Origin: an uncultured Cocleimonas sp.
Lineage (GTDB): Bacteria > Pseudomonadota > Gammaproteobacteria > Thiotrichales > Thiotrichaceae
Length of the DNA: 64,000 nucleotides
Assembly (NCBI RefSeq): GCF_947495625.1
Contig: NZ_CANLZW010000013.1
Location: forward strand, 59,031 to 123,030
Direction: 5' to 3'
A model generated the notes under the pieces. It was not told the origin of the DNA and did not search any database. It saw nothing but the letters and a program-made list of their open reading frames with translations. The position numbers and the translations under genes were made by a program. Below are positions 1 through 8,330 of this stretch, piece by piece; within the stretch, counting starts at the first letter, position 1, and each line of letters begins with the position of its first letter.

Positions 1-1821
1 AAGCATTACCGCTTTGAGGTAAAAGTAAGTCCAGTGCGTGCGCAACAGGATGCACGAATTCGTTTGGTGTATATGCAGGCCGCTGATATTGATAACAGCA
101 TGGGCCGTTATGTGTATCCGCTAGAAGAGGGCGAGACTGACGATCAAGCCAATGCGTTTTGGTCTTATGACCCAGTGGTTAAAGAAGATTTTTCATTCAA
201 TGTGAATTTACGTTCTGGCTACCCAGTGAATGGCGTGCGTTTACCACAGCATGCGCAAGCGGTCGTGACACAATCTAATCCCCAAGAATGGTCAGTTAGC
301 TTAGGTAGTAACAACACTGTAGATACATTAAAACAGACACACGTTGAAGAAGTGGCTACGCCTACCCAGGAATCAACAGGCACATTAGCTGAAGATCTCA
401 TCAAGGCAATAAAGAATAAGCCAATCAGCAACAATGAAATCGCCGCGCTAGAAAGTGGTGAAACGACTTCAGCAAATAATCCAACAAGCACAGCTGCCGC
501 GACACTTGATAAAGACATCGTTATGTACTGGCGTTTAGCACCGAACCTACCGGGTTCGATTGATCTGGTCACACATCGTGAACAAGGTGCAAAGCGCGGT
601 ACATTTATGATGACACTGACACCAGGTGATGACCTTGCGAAAATCGAAGAAGGTCGTGACTGGGCATTTGTACTCGATATGTCAGGCTCAATGAGTGGCA
701 AATACCAAACCATGGTCGATGGTGTGCAGCGTGCAATCGGTGGTTTAAACGCACAAGATCGTTTTCAGATCATCCTGTTTGATAATGCGGTCGAAGACTT
801 AACGCAATCAACATGGATAAACGCAACGCCAGAAAACGTGATTCATTGGAGCAACGCACTCGCCGCAACAGGCCCGCGTGGTGGCACCAATATTTATGCA
901 GGTTTAAGTAAAGCACTGAACAATCTCGATGCTGATCGCACCGGTGCAATCGTACTGGTAACCGATGGTGAAGCAAATGTCGGCGTTACCGAAAAGAAGG
1001 AATTCCTCAAGCTAATGGCAGGTCACGATGTACGTTTATTTACCGCAGTCATGGGTAACGGTGCGAATCGTCCACTACTAAACGCAATGACAGAAGTCTC
1101 AAACGGCTTCGCTGTAAGCGTATCGAATAGCGATGATATCTCAGGTAAGATCAGAGAGTTCACCAGCAAAGTAACGCATCAGGCAATGCACGATGTTGAG
1201 TTAGACATTAGTGGAATCAAAACAGCCGACATGACTCCTGAGAAAATCACCAGTCTATACCGAGGTCAACAGTTAGTCGTATTCGGTCACTACTGGGGTT
1301 CTGGCGATGCAAATGTCGAGCTAAAAGCCAAAGTATCCGGTGAAAATAAATCGTACAAAACACGATTCGCTTTCCCAGAAAACGAAACCAGCAATCCAGA
1401 GATCGAACGTCTTTGGGCCTACGCCAAAATCCAGGGCCTAAAGAAGCAGATCGATTACCTGGGATCAGATGCAGACTTCAAAAGCGCTGTGATTGATATC
1501 GCAGTTGAAAACAGTTTAGTCACCGATTACACCTCAATGATTGTAATGCGTGACGAGCAATTCGAAGCACACGGCATCGAACGTAAAAACAAAGCACGTG
1601 TAGCAAAAGAGCAGAAAGCGAAAACACAACGCGCACAAGCGCCAGTGCAATCGCGTCGAGCAGATACTTCGCAGCCAGCGTTTACATCAAATCGTTCATC
1701 TCATGGTGGCGGTGGAGGAGGAGCTTTTAATCCATTGATGTTATTGCCGTTTGTAGTATTTGCGGTTTATAGAAGGAAGAAAGGAGGTTTTATTGAAGAG
1801 AATAAACGAGTAAAAAACTAA
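1..1821 (+). CDS. VIT/von Willebrand factor A surface protein, 5'-truncated by window edge
   Basis: The frame is open from base 1, so the true start lies outside the window; the GTG at 34 is internal. The first ~70 visible residues look like the end of a VIT domain. A vWA domain follows, with the MIDAS motif DMSGSMS (nt ~676-700), the downstream Thr in GGTNIYAG (nt ~880) and VTDGEAN (nt ~960). After a basic, Gln-rich linker comes a HGGGGGG stretch, a hydrophobic segment and YRRKK (nt ~1705-1785), which resembles a GlyGly-CTERM tail processed by rhombosortase. The family is secreted and surface-anchored; metal-dependent adhesion is likely but the ligand is unknown. An Ala/Thr/Ser-rich insert separates VIT and vWA. 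Confidence 0.85.
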   Translation, partial: KHYRFEVKVSPVRAQQDARIRLVYMQAADIDNSMGRYVYPLEEGETDDQANAFWSYDPVVKEDFSFNVNLRSGYPVNGVRLPQHAQAVVTQSNPQEWSVSLGSNNTVDTLKQTHVEEVATPTQESTGTLAEDLIKAIKNKPISNNEIAALESGETTSANNPTSTAAATLDKDIVMYWRLAPNLPGSIDLVTHREQGAKRGTFMMTLTPGDDLAKIEEGRDWAFVLDMSGSMSGKYQTMVDGVQRAIGGLNAQDRFQIILFDNAVEDLTQSTWINATPENVIHWSNALAATGPRGGTNIYAGLSKALNNLDADRTGAIVLVTDGEANVGVTEKKEFLKLMAGHDVRLFTAVMGNGANRPLLNAMTEVSNGFAVSVSNSDDISGKIREFTSKVTHQAMHDVELDISGIKTADMTPEKITSLYRGQQLVVFGHYWGSGDANVELKAKVSGENKSYKTRFAFPENETSNPEIERLWAYAKIQGLKKQIDYLGSDADFKSAVIDIAVENSLVTDYTSMIVMRDEQFEAHGIERKNKARVAKEQKAKTQRAQAPVQSRRADTSQPAFTSNRSSHGGGGGGAFNPLMLLPFVVFAVYRRKKGGFIEENKRVKN

Positions 1822-1836
1822 ATCTTTAAAGAGGTG

Positions 1837-1866
1837 AAAATGCAGACTTTGGTCTGCATTTTTTGT
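1837..1866 (+). terminator. Rho-independent terminator after the vWA gene
   Basis: Perfect 11-bp stem AAAATGCAGAC / GTCTGCATTTT with loop TTTG, followed by T residues, 15 bp after the stop codon. Near-identical TGCAGAC hairpins recur at 22119 and 22545. Confidence 0.85.
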
Positions 1867-2040
1867 GGATGTCTTTTAATTTTTTAAACTAATGTAGAAT
1901 TAAGCTATGCTCACTGCGTCTATCGAGAGATTTTTGCCATTTTTATTACAAGAATGTGTATCAACAACATTTAACACACCCCAAATTTTTCCTTCAGATA
2001 TATCTGGTTATTCATCCATATAACAGTGTTGGAGAGCACT

Positions 2041-2175
2041 ATGAAGCGTGAAAAGGGAGCTACAAATTGGGGAAACAATCATTTTAGCCTCATAAATCTA
2101 ACGAGTTCGTTTAAGCAGTCGTTACATTTATTGTGTTTTCTAATAATACCTTTCATATCAAATCTTTATAGATAA
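2041..2175 (+). CDS. possible small protein (44 aa), unknown
   Basis: ATG at 2041 is preceded by GGAGAG at a good distance and opens a 44-codon frame ending TAA at 2173-2175. The product starts MKREKGATNWGNN and ends in a hydrophobic stretch (LLCFLIIPFI). I recognise no family. It lies just before the reverse-transcriptase-like/IPTL-CTERM chimera and could be a remnant of a larger locus. The rest of the 1867-2239 gap is AT-rich with nothing else I can support. Confidence 0.3.
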   Translation: MKREKGATNWGNNHFSLINLTSSFKQSLHLLCFLIIPFISNLYR

Positions 2176-2239
2176 TTACGATTTTATGTTTCGCTTTCTG
2201 TCAAAATCTATGCACAACCATTAAAAGGAATTTACTATT

Positions 2240-3430
2240 ATGAAATCGCTACATGTTGAAGTTCACCCCGATAAAACGATCAGCAATAAAAAGCTAGGCA
2301 ATGTTAAAAACGGCTTTGGTTTTTTAGGATTTAGCACAAGGCTTCTGCTGAGTAATGAAGAATTAACCACCACGGTTCATCCTTCTACGGAAAGCGTGTC
2401 ACGTCGAGATAGCAAAGTTGCCGGGCTTTCTGAGCATGATTCGAGTAAGAAATACATTGGGCAGTATCTGAGAAGATGGTTGGGTTTGGGTATTATTGTC
2501 TGTTTGGCAGGTCTCTCATCAACTACTTACGCCGCTCAGACTTGCTTTGTTAACACTGGTGCTATAGAAAACTGGACTGTCCCCCCGGGTGTGAACACGA
2601 TTACTGCAGAAGCATATGGTGCTCAAGGAGGTAACAGTACTTGGGGCTTACTACGAAATGGTGGCCTGGGTGCCTATGTAGTGGGGGATATTTCAGTTAC
2701 TCCAGGTACAGACTTGAAAATACTAGTCGGTGGTCAGGGGGAAAGTCTTGCTGTAGGAGGTGGTGGTGGTGGAAGTTTTATTTCTACCAGTGGTGATAGC
2801 CCTCTTATAGTTGCAGGTGGCGGCGGCGGTGCTTCATCGGATCAAGATGGTGTCGGCGGCGTTATAACAGAAGCTGGCACAGCTGACAGTTTAGGCATCA
2901 TACCCGGTGGAACTTCAGGTAATGGTGCTAATGTTTGTGGTACAGGTGAGAACAATGGTGGTGGTGGTGGTGGTTTTAACACTAATGGTACTAACGCAAC
3001 CAATGGAATAACAAATGGTGGTTTCGGCGGAATAGCCTTTATAAATGGAGGAACAATTGTATTAGGTGGACGTTTGGATAATGCCTGTGTTGCAGACCCT
3101 GCAGGTGGTTTCGGTGGAGGGGGTAGTGCGACATGTAATACCGTTGGTGGAGGTGGTGGTGGGGGATATTCTGGTGGTGCTGGTGGATCTCACTTACTTA
3201 ATTGTGGCGCAGCCTCTCGTGCTGGTGGTGGTGGTGGTGGGTCGTTCAATATTGGCACCAATCAGACAAATACCCCAGCAATAAATACTGGTGACGGAAG
3301 TATTTGCTTGACATACTTCGAGTCTGTTTCGTCAGCTTCTATCCCTACACTTTCCTTCTGGGGCTTGTTTTTACTTACTGGACTACTCGGATTTGTTGGT
3401 TTGAGACGACAGCGAAATAAGAATAATTAG
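2240..3430 (+). CDS. glycine-rich exported protein with IPTL-CTERM anchor and RT-like N-terminal extension
   Basis: ATG 2240 follows AAAAGGAA at good spacing. The body (residues ~100-365) is a glycine-rich domain beginning W-VPPGV-TITAEAYGAQGG and rich in GGGGGG runs. The C-terminus has the IPTL-CTERM sorting signal: IPTLSFWG (residues 368-375), a hydrophobic helix, then LRRQR, so an envelope location is expected. A signal-peptide-like helix sits at residues ~82-97, not at the N-terminus. The preceding 80 residues look like the C-terminal end of a group II intron-like reverse transcriptase: HPDKT (9-13), GFGFLGF (25-31, RT motif 7 type) and YLRRWL (76-81). Whether this extension is translated or a gene-fusion scar is open. 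Confidence 0.8.
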   Translation: MKSLHVEVHPDKTISNKKLGNVKNGFGFLGFSTRLLLSNEELTTTVHPSTESVSRRDSKVAGLSEHDSSKKYIGQYLRRWLGLGIIVCLAGLSSTTYAAQTCFVNTGAIENWTVPPGVNTITAEAYGAQGGNSTWGLLRNGGLGAYVVGDISVTPGTDLKILVGGQGESLAVGGGGGGSFISTSGDSPLIVAGGGGGASSDQDGVGGVITEAGTADSLGIIPGGTSGNGANVCGTGENNGGGGGGFNTNGTNATNGITNGGFGGIAFINGGTIVLGGRLDNACVADPAGGFGGGGSATCNTVGGGGGGGYSGGAGGSHLLNCGAASRAGGGGGGSFNIGTNQTNTPAINTGDGSICLTYFESVSSASIPTLSFWGLFLLTGLLGFVGLRRQRNKNN

Positions 3431-3553
3431 GACATCCAACTTTTAGTCCGTAAAAACAAACCATTTATCCCGCATAATATTGGATACTCATATTTTTCTA
3501 CCTGAGAGATCAATGCTCATTTTTGCCTAACCAAAAATGAGCAAAAACCCTCC

Positions 3554-3675
3554 AAAAGTGGGGGGGTGACTCAGTAAGTAATATTGAGGTATTCCCCTGT
3601 TTCAACCAGCACTGTGCCATGCTTACGCATTGCCCTGCGTACCCTTCCGGCTTTTGGTAAGCCTGGAAGGGCAAC
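3554..3675 (+). repeat. A-element, long form, copy 1
   Basis: Core AAAAGTGGGGGGGTGAC followed by ~105 bp ending in GGAAGGGCAAC. It carries a palindrome-like ATGCTTACGCAT and an inverted repeat CCCTTCCGGCTTTTGG / AAGCCTGGAAGGG. The leader GCCTAACCAAAAATGAGCAA (3525-3544) recurs upstream of the copies at 18595 and 22053. Fills the 350-bp gap before phaC; short frames seen inside it are repeat-derived. Confidence 0.85.
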
Positions 3676-3780
3676 TTTTGTTCCCTTTCACGACTGTGAT
3701 AATTATCTGCTATATTATATTGTACATCTGGCGCAGGTACTGGCCGGTCGGCTCTTTCATACAAAAATTGAGATCAGCGC

Positions 3781-5508
3781 ATGGACAATAACAACCTTGA
3801 CAAAGTAACCCAGAATTTTCTGACTGCCATGACCACAGAAACCCAAAAATTAATGGAGATGTTCGGTGGCAAGGTCAGCTCCGGTGACGATGACTGGGGT
3901 AAACTCAACGAGACCTGGGCCCAGATGTTTAAACTCCCGCAGACCCCAGATGAAGTGATGAAGACCATCAGCGACTACCAGAAAAACCAGTTAGAATTCT
4001 GGTCGGGATTAATGGGTATTTCCACTGAGGAAGACACCAAGCCCGCCCGAGGAGACCGCCGTTTTCAATCCGAGGAGTGGAGTAAAAATCCAGTTTTCAA
4101 CTACATCAAAGAGTCCTATTTGATGACCTCGCAGATGATTCAGAAAACCGCCCAGAACGCCAATCTGGATCCGCAGAAGCAGAAGAAGCTGGAGTTTTAC
4201 ACCCAGCAGTACATTGATGCCCTTTCCCCCAGTAACTTCTTCGCCACTAACCCAGAAGCAATCCAGAATGCTATCGACACCAAGGGTCAGAGCCTGATGG
4301 ACGGGATGCAGAACCTAAAGAAAGATATGGATAAGGGCCGCATCAGCATGACCGATGAAACGGCTTTCACTCTCGGCGAAAACATAGCCACCACCGAAGG
4401 CTCTGTGATCTTCCAGAACGAACTGATGCAATTGATCCAGTACAGCCCGGCTACGGACACCGTCGCCGAACGGCCGATACTGATTATTCCGCCGTGCATC
4501 AACAAGTTTTATATTCTCGATCTGCAGCCCCATAACTCCTTCGTCAAATACGCCGTCGACCAGGGTAACACGGTATTCCTGATATCCTGGGTTAACGCCA
4601 CCCCAGAGCAGCGCCACCTGTCCTGGGATAACTACGTGGAAAGCGGTGTATTGAAGGCCCTGGAAGTTGTCAAAGCGGTTAGCAGCAGCAAGCGCGTCAA
4701 CTGCGTGTCCTGGTGCGTGGGCGGCACCATCACCGCTAGTGCCTTGGCAGTTTTGGCCGCGCGCAAAGACAATACAGTCAGCTCCGCTACTTTTCTTACT
4801 ACGCTCACTGACTTTGAAGATCCTGGCGAAATTGAGGTATTCCTGGACGACCCGGATACAGTCCTGGGTGACGTCGAGGCCGCCGGCGTACTGGACGGTA
4901 AAAACCTCGCCACTGTCTTCAACATGCTGCGCTCCAATGACCTGATCTGGTCTAATGTGGTCAATAGCTACCTAAAGGGAAAATCCCCTGCACCCTTCGA
5001 TATCCTGTACTGGAACAGTGATCCCACCAGCTTGCCGGCGGACATGTACACATATTACCTAACCAATATGTACCAGCAGAATAACCTGATCAAGCCCGAC
5101 TGCCTTACCATCTGCGGTGAAAAAATTAATCTTGGAAAAATTACAGCTCCCTGCTACTTTCTATCCACCATTGACGACCACATCGCACCGTGGAAAAGCA
5201 CCTTCGCCGCCACCGAAATTATCCCCAATGTCGAATTCGTGTTGGGCGGCAGCGGCCATGTGGCCGGCGTCATTAACCCAGCCTCCAAGAATCGCCGCAA
5301 TCACTGGATTAAAGGAGAAACAGGCAAAGGCACCGATCACTGGCTGGAAACCGCCAAAAACGTCCAGGGCACCTGGTGGAACCATTGGGCTCCCTGGGTT
5401 AAAAAGCGTGCCGGCAAGCAGGTTGCCGCACCCAAAGCAGTCGGTAATAAAGACTATCCGATACTGGAGCCGGCACCCGGCAGCTTTGTGAAGACACGAA
5501 TTAACTAA
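3781..5508 (+). CDS. phaC: class I poly(3-hydroxyalkanoate) synthase
   Basis: Polymerises (R)-3-hydroxyacyl-CoA into storage polyester at the granule surface. The 575-aa length suits class I PhaC. The lipase-box-like nucleophile site SWCVGGT (residues ~311-317) holds the catalytic Cys; the triad Asp is in STIDDHIAPW and the His in GSGHVAGVINP. The Trp-rich C-terminus (GTWWNHWAPWV) is typical. No phasin, phaA or phaB is adjacent. Codon use is visibly more GC-rich than in the AT-rich neighbours, and the gene sits alone between two same-orientation A-elements (3554 and 5552), so acquisition as a unit is plausible. No strong Shine-Dalgarno is seen; ATG 3781 is the first good start after the repeat. 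Confidence 0.95.
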   Translation: MDNNNLDKVTQNFLTAMTTETQKLMEMFGGKVSSGDDDWGKLNETWAQMFKLPQTPDEVMKTISDYQKNQLEFWSGLMGISTEEDTKPARGDRRFQSEEWSKNPVFNYIKESYLMTSQMIQKTAQNANLDPQKQKKLEFYTQQYIDALSPSNFFATNPEAIQNAIDTKGQSLMDGMQNLKKDMDKGRISMTDETAFTLGENIATTEGSVIFQNELMQLIQYSPATDTVAERPILIIPPCINKFYILDLQPHNSFVKYAVDQGNTVFLISWVNATPEQRHLSWDNYVESGVLKALEVVKAVSSSKRVNCVSWCVGGTITASALAVLAARKDNTVSSATFLTTLTDFEDPGEIEVFLDDPDTVLGDVEAAGVLDGKNLATVFNMLRSNDLIWSNVVNSYLKGKSPAPFDILYWNSDPTSLPADMYTYYLTNMYQQNNLIKPDCLTICGEKINLGKITAPCYFLSTIDDHIAPWKSTFAATEIIPNVEFVLGGSGHVAGVINPASKNRRNHWIKGETGKGTDHWLETAKNVQGTWWNHWAPWVKKRAGKQVAAPKAVGNKDYPILEPAPGSFVKTRIN

Positions 5509-5551
5509 TGGACACCCCCTACTTTTTGGCACTTTTTCTGAAAATATGCCT

Positions 5552-5667
5552 AAAAGTAGGGGGGTGACTCATATTAAGATATTCCGCTGTTTCAAACAGC
5601 ACTGCGCCATGTTTAAGCATGGCCCTGCGTACCCTTCTGGCTTTTGCTAAGCCTGGAAGGGCAACTC
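5552..5667 (+). repeat. A-element, long form, copy 2
   Basis: Exact core AAGTAGGGGGGTGAC, then the same tail as copy 1 with the inverted repeat CCATGTTTAAGCATGG and the hairpin CCCTTCTGGCTTTTGC..GCCTGGAAGGG. Lies 43 bp after the phaC stop and forms a direct repeat with the copy upstream of phaC. Confidence 0.87.
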
Positions 5668-5789
5668 AAAGATCCGGTGATTGTTGATATTGTAAAAGGT
5701 TTGTAAAAGCTGCCCGATTTTATTTTCATACAAACACGCTTGTTTTATTCTAATCTTTGGAAAACAGCTATTCTTTGGTATTTTTGAAA

Positions 5790-5831
5790 TTATCGCTCTA
5801 CATTTATCGCTCTACATTTATTGCTCTGCAA
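5790..5831 (+). repeat. three tandem 14-bp repeats
   Basis: TTATCGCTCTACAT occurs twice exactly (5790-5803, 5804-5817) and a third time as TTATTGCTCTGCAA (5818-5831), ending two bases before the ribosome binding site of the ankyrin gene. Confidence 0.85.
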
Positions 5832-5844
5832 TGAAAGGTCTTAT

Positions 5845-6810
5845 ATGAAAATATTATTAACGTTGTGTGTTTGGCTCAGTCTGAGTTTTGTAACTGTAAA
5901 TGCAAAGGCAAAACTGTCTGATAGTGAATCGTTTGCCAATTATGATAGAGCGATGGATATACTGGGTAGTGCTGAATGTCGTAATAAGTTTCGTGCGTAT
6001 CTAGTCATACCATTGCCCAAGGCATTTGCTTATACGGTTGATCCACGTGGATATTATGATCAGTGTAATGCTGCTTATAGTGATGTAAATCCTAAAGAAT
6101 CTGCATTGAGCCTGTGTAATAACGCGCGTAATAAGAGTAAATACATTAAGAGGTTTTCTCCTGAATGTAAAATCTTTGCGAGTGAGGATAATTTGCTGGC
6201 TACCATGGCTGATTTTGGCTTAAAGCCACACAAGGTCACTTTGTCATTCGCAACGCAACGTAGGACTCTTAAAAAAATTAAACAGATGGTTGAAAAGGGA
6301 GCGGATATTCATCAAACAGATTCTTTTGGAAGTACGCCAATATTTAATGCTGTACAAGAAAAGAGACAAGATGTTGTTGAGTATTTATTAGCGCAGGGTG
6401 CGGATATTAATCACAAGAATGAGAGGGGACTGAGTCTTTTGTACCTCGCTACCATAAGTGGAAATACAGACCTATTTAAGTTTCTATTGAGTAAAGGCGC
6501 TGACAAGAATACAACCTATGAAAATGCAGGGAAAAAGCTGATTCACTATGCCGGTGAAAGAGGACATATTAAAATCCTCCAGCATCTAATCAGTTTAGGT
6601 GAAAATATCAATACACCGGATAAAAATGGTGTTACAGCGCTTCACTATGCCGTGGATAAAACCGATCTAAAAGCCGTTGTTATATTGGTAAAACTGGGTG
6701 CAGATGTTAACGCCAAAACCAAATCAGGTAAGACTCCTTTAGATTATACAAAACGCAAAAAGAAGCTAAAAATAAGGGACTTTTTGATAAGTCAGGGAGC
6801 AGGTAAATAG
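5845..6810 (+). CDS. exported ankyrin-repeat protein
   Basis: I start it at ATG 5845, preceded by AAAGGT at 6 bp, rather than the in-frame TTG at 5821, which lies inside a tandem repeat. The product is ~321 aa with a signal peptide (MKILLTLCVWLSLSFVTVNAKA). A Cys-containing region (~residues 25-125; Cys at about 44, 66, 91, 106) may be disulphide-bonded. About five ankyrin repeats follow (residues ~140-318), with recurring TPIFNAV, VVEYLLAQGADIN, ALHYAV and LVKLGADVNAK. Such repeats mediate protein binding; the periplasmic or secreted partner is unknown. Stand-alone gene between repeat elements. Confidence 0.85.
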   Translation: MKILLTLCVWLSLSFVTVNAKAKLSDSESFANYDRAMDILGSAECRNKFRAYLVIPLPKAFAYTVDPRGYYDQCNAAYSDVNPKESALSLCNNARNKSKYIKRFSPECKIFASEDNLLATMADFGLKPHKVTLSFATQRRTLKKIKQMVEKGADIHQTDSFGSTPIFNAVQEKRQDVVEYLLAQGADINHKNERGLSLLYLATISGNTDLFKFLLSKGADKNTTYENAGKKLIHYAGERGHIKILQHLISLGENINTPDKNGVTALHYAVDKTDLKAVVILVKLGADVNAKTKSGKTPLDYTKRKKKLKIRDFLISQGAGK

Positions 6811-6856
6811 CCTGTTAAATTGAAGCTTAATTAGATTAGGGATGAGCAAAAGCCTT

Positions 6857-7043
6857 CCAAATATACGCTAAGGTCTAGTGTCGTCTTGCAGACGAGCTAG
6901 TCCTAAGCTCTGGCATAAATATTCGGCTAGCGCCTCACCCGTTGGGTCGTCGTCACTGCGTTCCAACGTTGTCTATGAAGTACGTCCATGTATTTCACCG
7001 CTACGCGGCAGTTTCGTTTCACTCAACTGTTCAAATTCATTCC
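6857..7043 (+). repeat. B-element, copy 1 (dispersed ~190-bp repeat)
   Basis: Shares most positions with 10743-10927: both contain AAGGTCTAGTGTCGTCTTGC, AAATATTCGGCTA, CGGCAGTTTC and TTGTTCAAATTCAT. No convincing coding signal; the short frame over it is not conserved in the second copy. Together with the A-element at 7111 it fills the 6811-7406 gap. Confidence 0.8.
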
Positions 7044-7110
7044 AGATGAATTTGTCGGCTATGCCTCGGCTGCGTTATCCATTTCAAAAAACGAAATGGT
7101 AATCGCATGG

Positions 7111-7213
7111 TAAGTGGGGGGGGGGGGGTGACTAATATTGAGTTATTCCTCTGTTTAAACCAAAACTGTGCCATGCTAACCCTTCTGGCTTTTCTTAGCC
7201 TAGAACGGCAACT
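7111..7213 (+). repeat. A-element, long form, copy 3, with 13-G tract
   Basis: Core TAAGTG followed by 13 consecutive G (7116-7128) then TGAC, and a shortened tail (CATGCTAACCCTTCTGGC) ending CGGCAACTC. The G run is 5-7 in most other copies. Confidence 0.8.
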
Positions 7214-7406
7214 CAAATACTATCCATAAAATAAATCATCATACAAATAGAATGCACTAAAAAAATCATAAGTATTTCTATGAAAATTAACTATTGTCAT
7301 TTTTTATCCACCAGTAAATCTTAAAATTTATGTGGCTAAGATATAGCTATGCATGGAAGTAGGATGGTTTGAAGTTATTTATAATTTATTAATAAAGGTC
7401 AAGACA

Positions 7407-8309
7407 ATGAGAGCAATCACACAAACTATTACATCACTGATTTTCCTTGTATCAGTTTTCTCGATTAGCGCTGATACACGACCGATAACAGATAGCGGTG
7501 TCGGATCACCAATTACAGAAAAAGGCATTCTTGAATTTACAGTTTATGTTCCATCGAATGGACGGCCCACAGAAGCACGTGCAGTGAGAAAAATTAATAC
7601 AAACTATTATCTTGTAGTCAGTAATTCCGTAAACTTTAGTAGATATAATCGACAGGGTGGGCGATTGATTAATGATGCGTGCTATGAGTTCAATGCCTCG
7701 CCTTGGCCAAATCCGTTGGGTATTTTTAAAAGCAATCAGAACGTGAATGTCTGTAATTCTGGTTACAATCCCCAACATCAATATAGATCAAAACCCTTTA
7801 TTCCTAATGGACCACTAAGATTTTCGATATTTGATACAGACTACAGAGATAACTCTGGAGGTTTGCGCGTGGATGTTTATAGATTAGATAATAAGCAACA
7901 AGAGAATTACGGTAACAATATAGAAAATCAAATATTTTCAGAGTGCCCTAAAAGGAATCCAGGAAGTAAACCTACTTATAAATTAGATACTAACAATAAT
8001 CCTAAAGACAACACATATATCTCTTGCTTCTATTTTAAGGACGGCGCCTTAAAGTATCAATCTTCCTATTTAAATGGAAAAAAACATGGAAAGTTTATAA
8101 CTTATGATGAGGTTATTACAAATGGAGAACATCTACGTCAGACTCTAAGGAATTATCGAAATGGGAAACAACACGGAATTCAGTCTTATACTGCATTTTG
8201 TATGAAAGGAGGCAAGAGTATACGTTACAAATCATCAGATTACTTTTACATCAATGGTAAAAAGGATAATAGTGCTACCATTCAATATAAAAGCCCTTGC
8301 TCTCAATAA
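7407..8309 (+). CDS. exported protein with MORN-like C-terminal repeats
   Basis: I choose ATG 7407 (AAAGGTC upstream) over an upstream in-frame start at 7353 because it puts a signal peptide (MRAITQTITSLIFLVSVFSISA) at the N-terminus. About 300 aa. The middle (residues ~25-165) matches no family I know and has paired Cys. The C-terminal part has MORN-type repeats of the YwqK sort: YLNGKKHGKFITY and YRNGKQHGIQSY, then YINGKKD. Extracytoplasmic. The HEAT-repeat gene follows after 21 bp, so the two are probably one operon. Function unknown. Confidence 0.75.
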   Translation: MRAITQTITSLIFLVSVFSISADTRPITDSGVGSPITEKGILEFTVYVPSNGRPTEARAVRKINTNYYLVVSNSVNFSRYNRQGGRLINDACYEFNASPWPNPLGIFKSNQNVNVCNSGYNPQHQYRSKPFIPNGPLRFSIFDTDYRDNSGGLRVDVYRLDNKQQENYGNNIENQIFSECPKRNPGSKPTYKLDTNNNPKDNTYISCFYFKDGALKYQSSYLNGKKHGKFITYDEVITNGEHLRQTLRNYRNGKQHGIQSYTAFCMKGGKSIRYKSSDYFYINGKKDNSATIQYKSPCSQ

Positions 8310-8330
8310 ATACCAAGAGAAGCATTAGTC

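Noticed and set aside
3510..3808. Short frames over the A-element (both strands) near 3.6 kb, and similar ones at 9.3, 13.9-14.2 kb
   Set aside because: They are readings of the repeat itself; similarity between copies is explained by DNA repetition, with frameshifts and stops in other copies and no ribosome sites.
6878..7102. 74-codon + strand frame in the B-element
   Set aside because: The second copy at 10743 breaks the frame, and it has no start signal.
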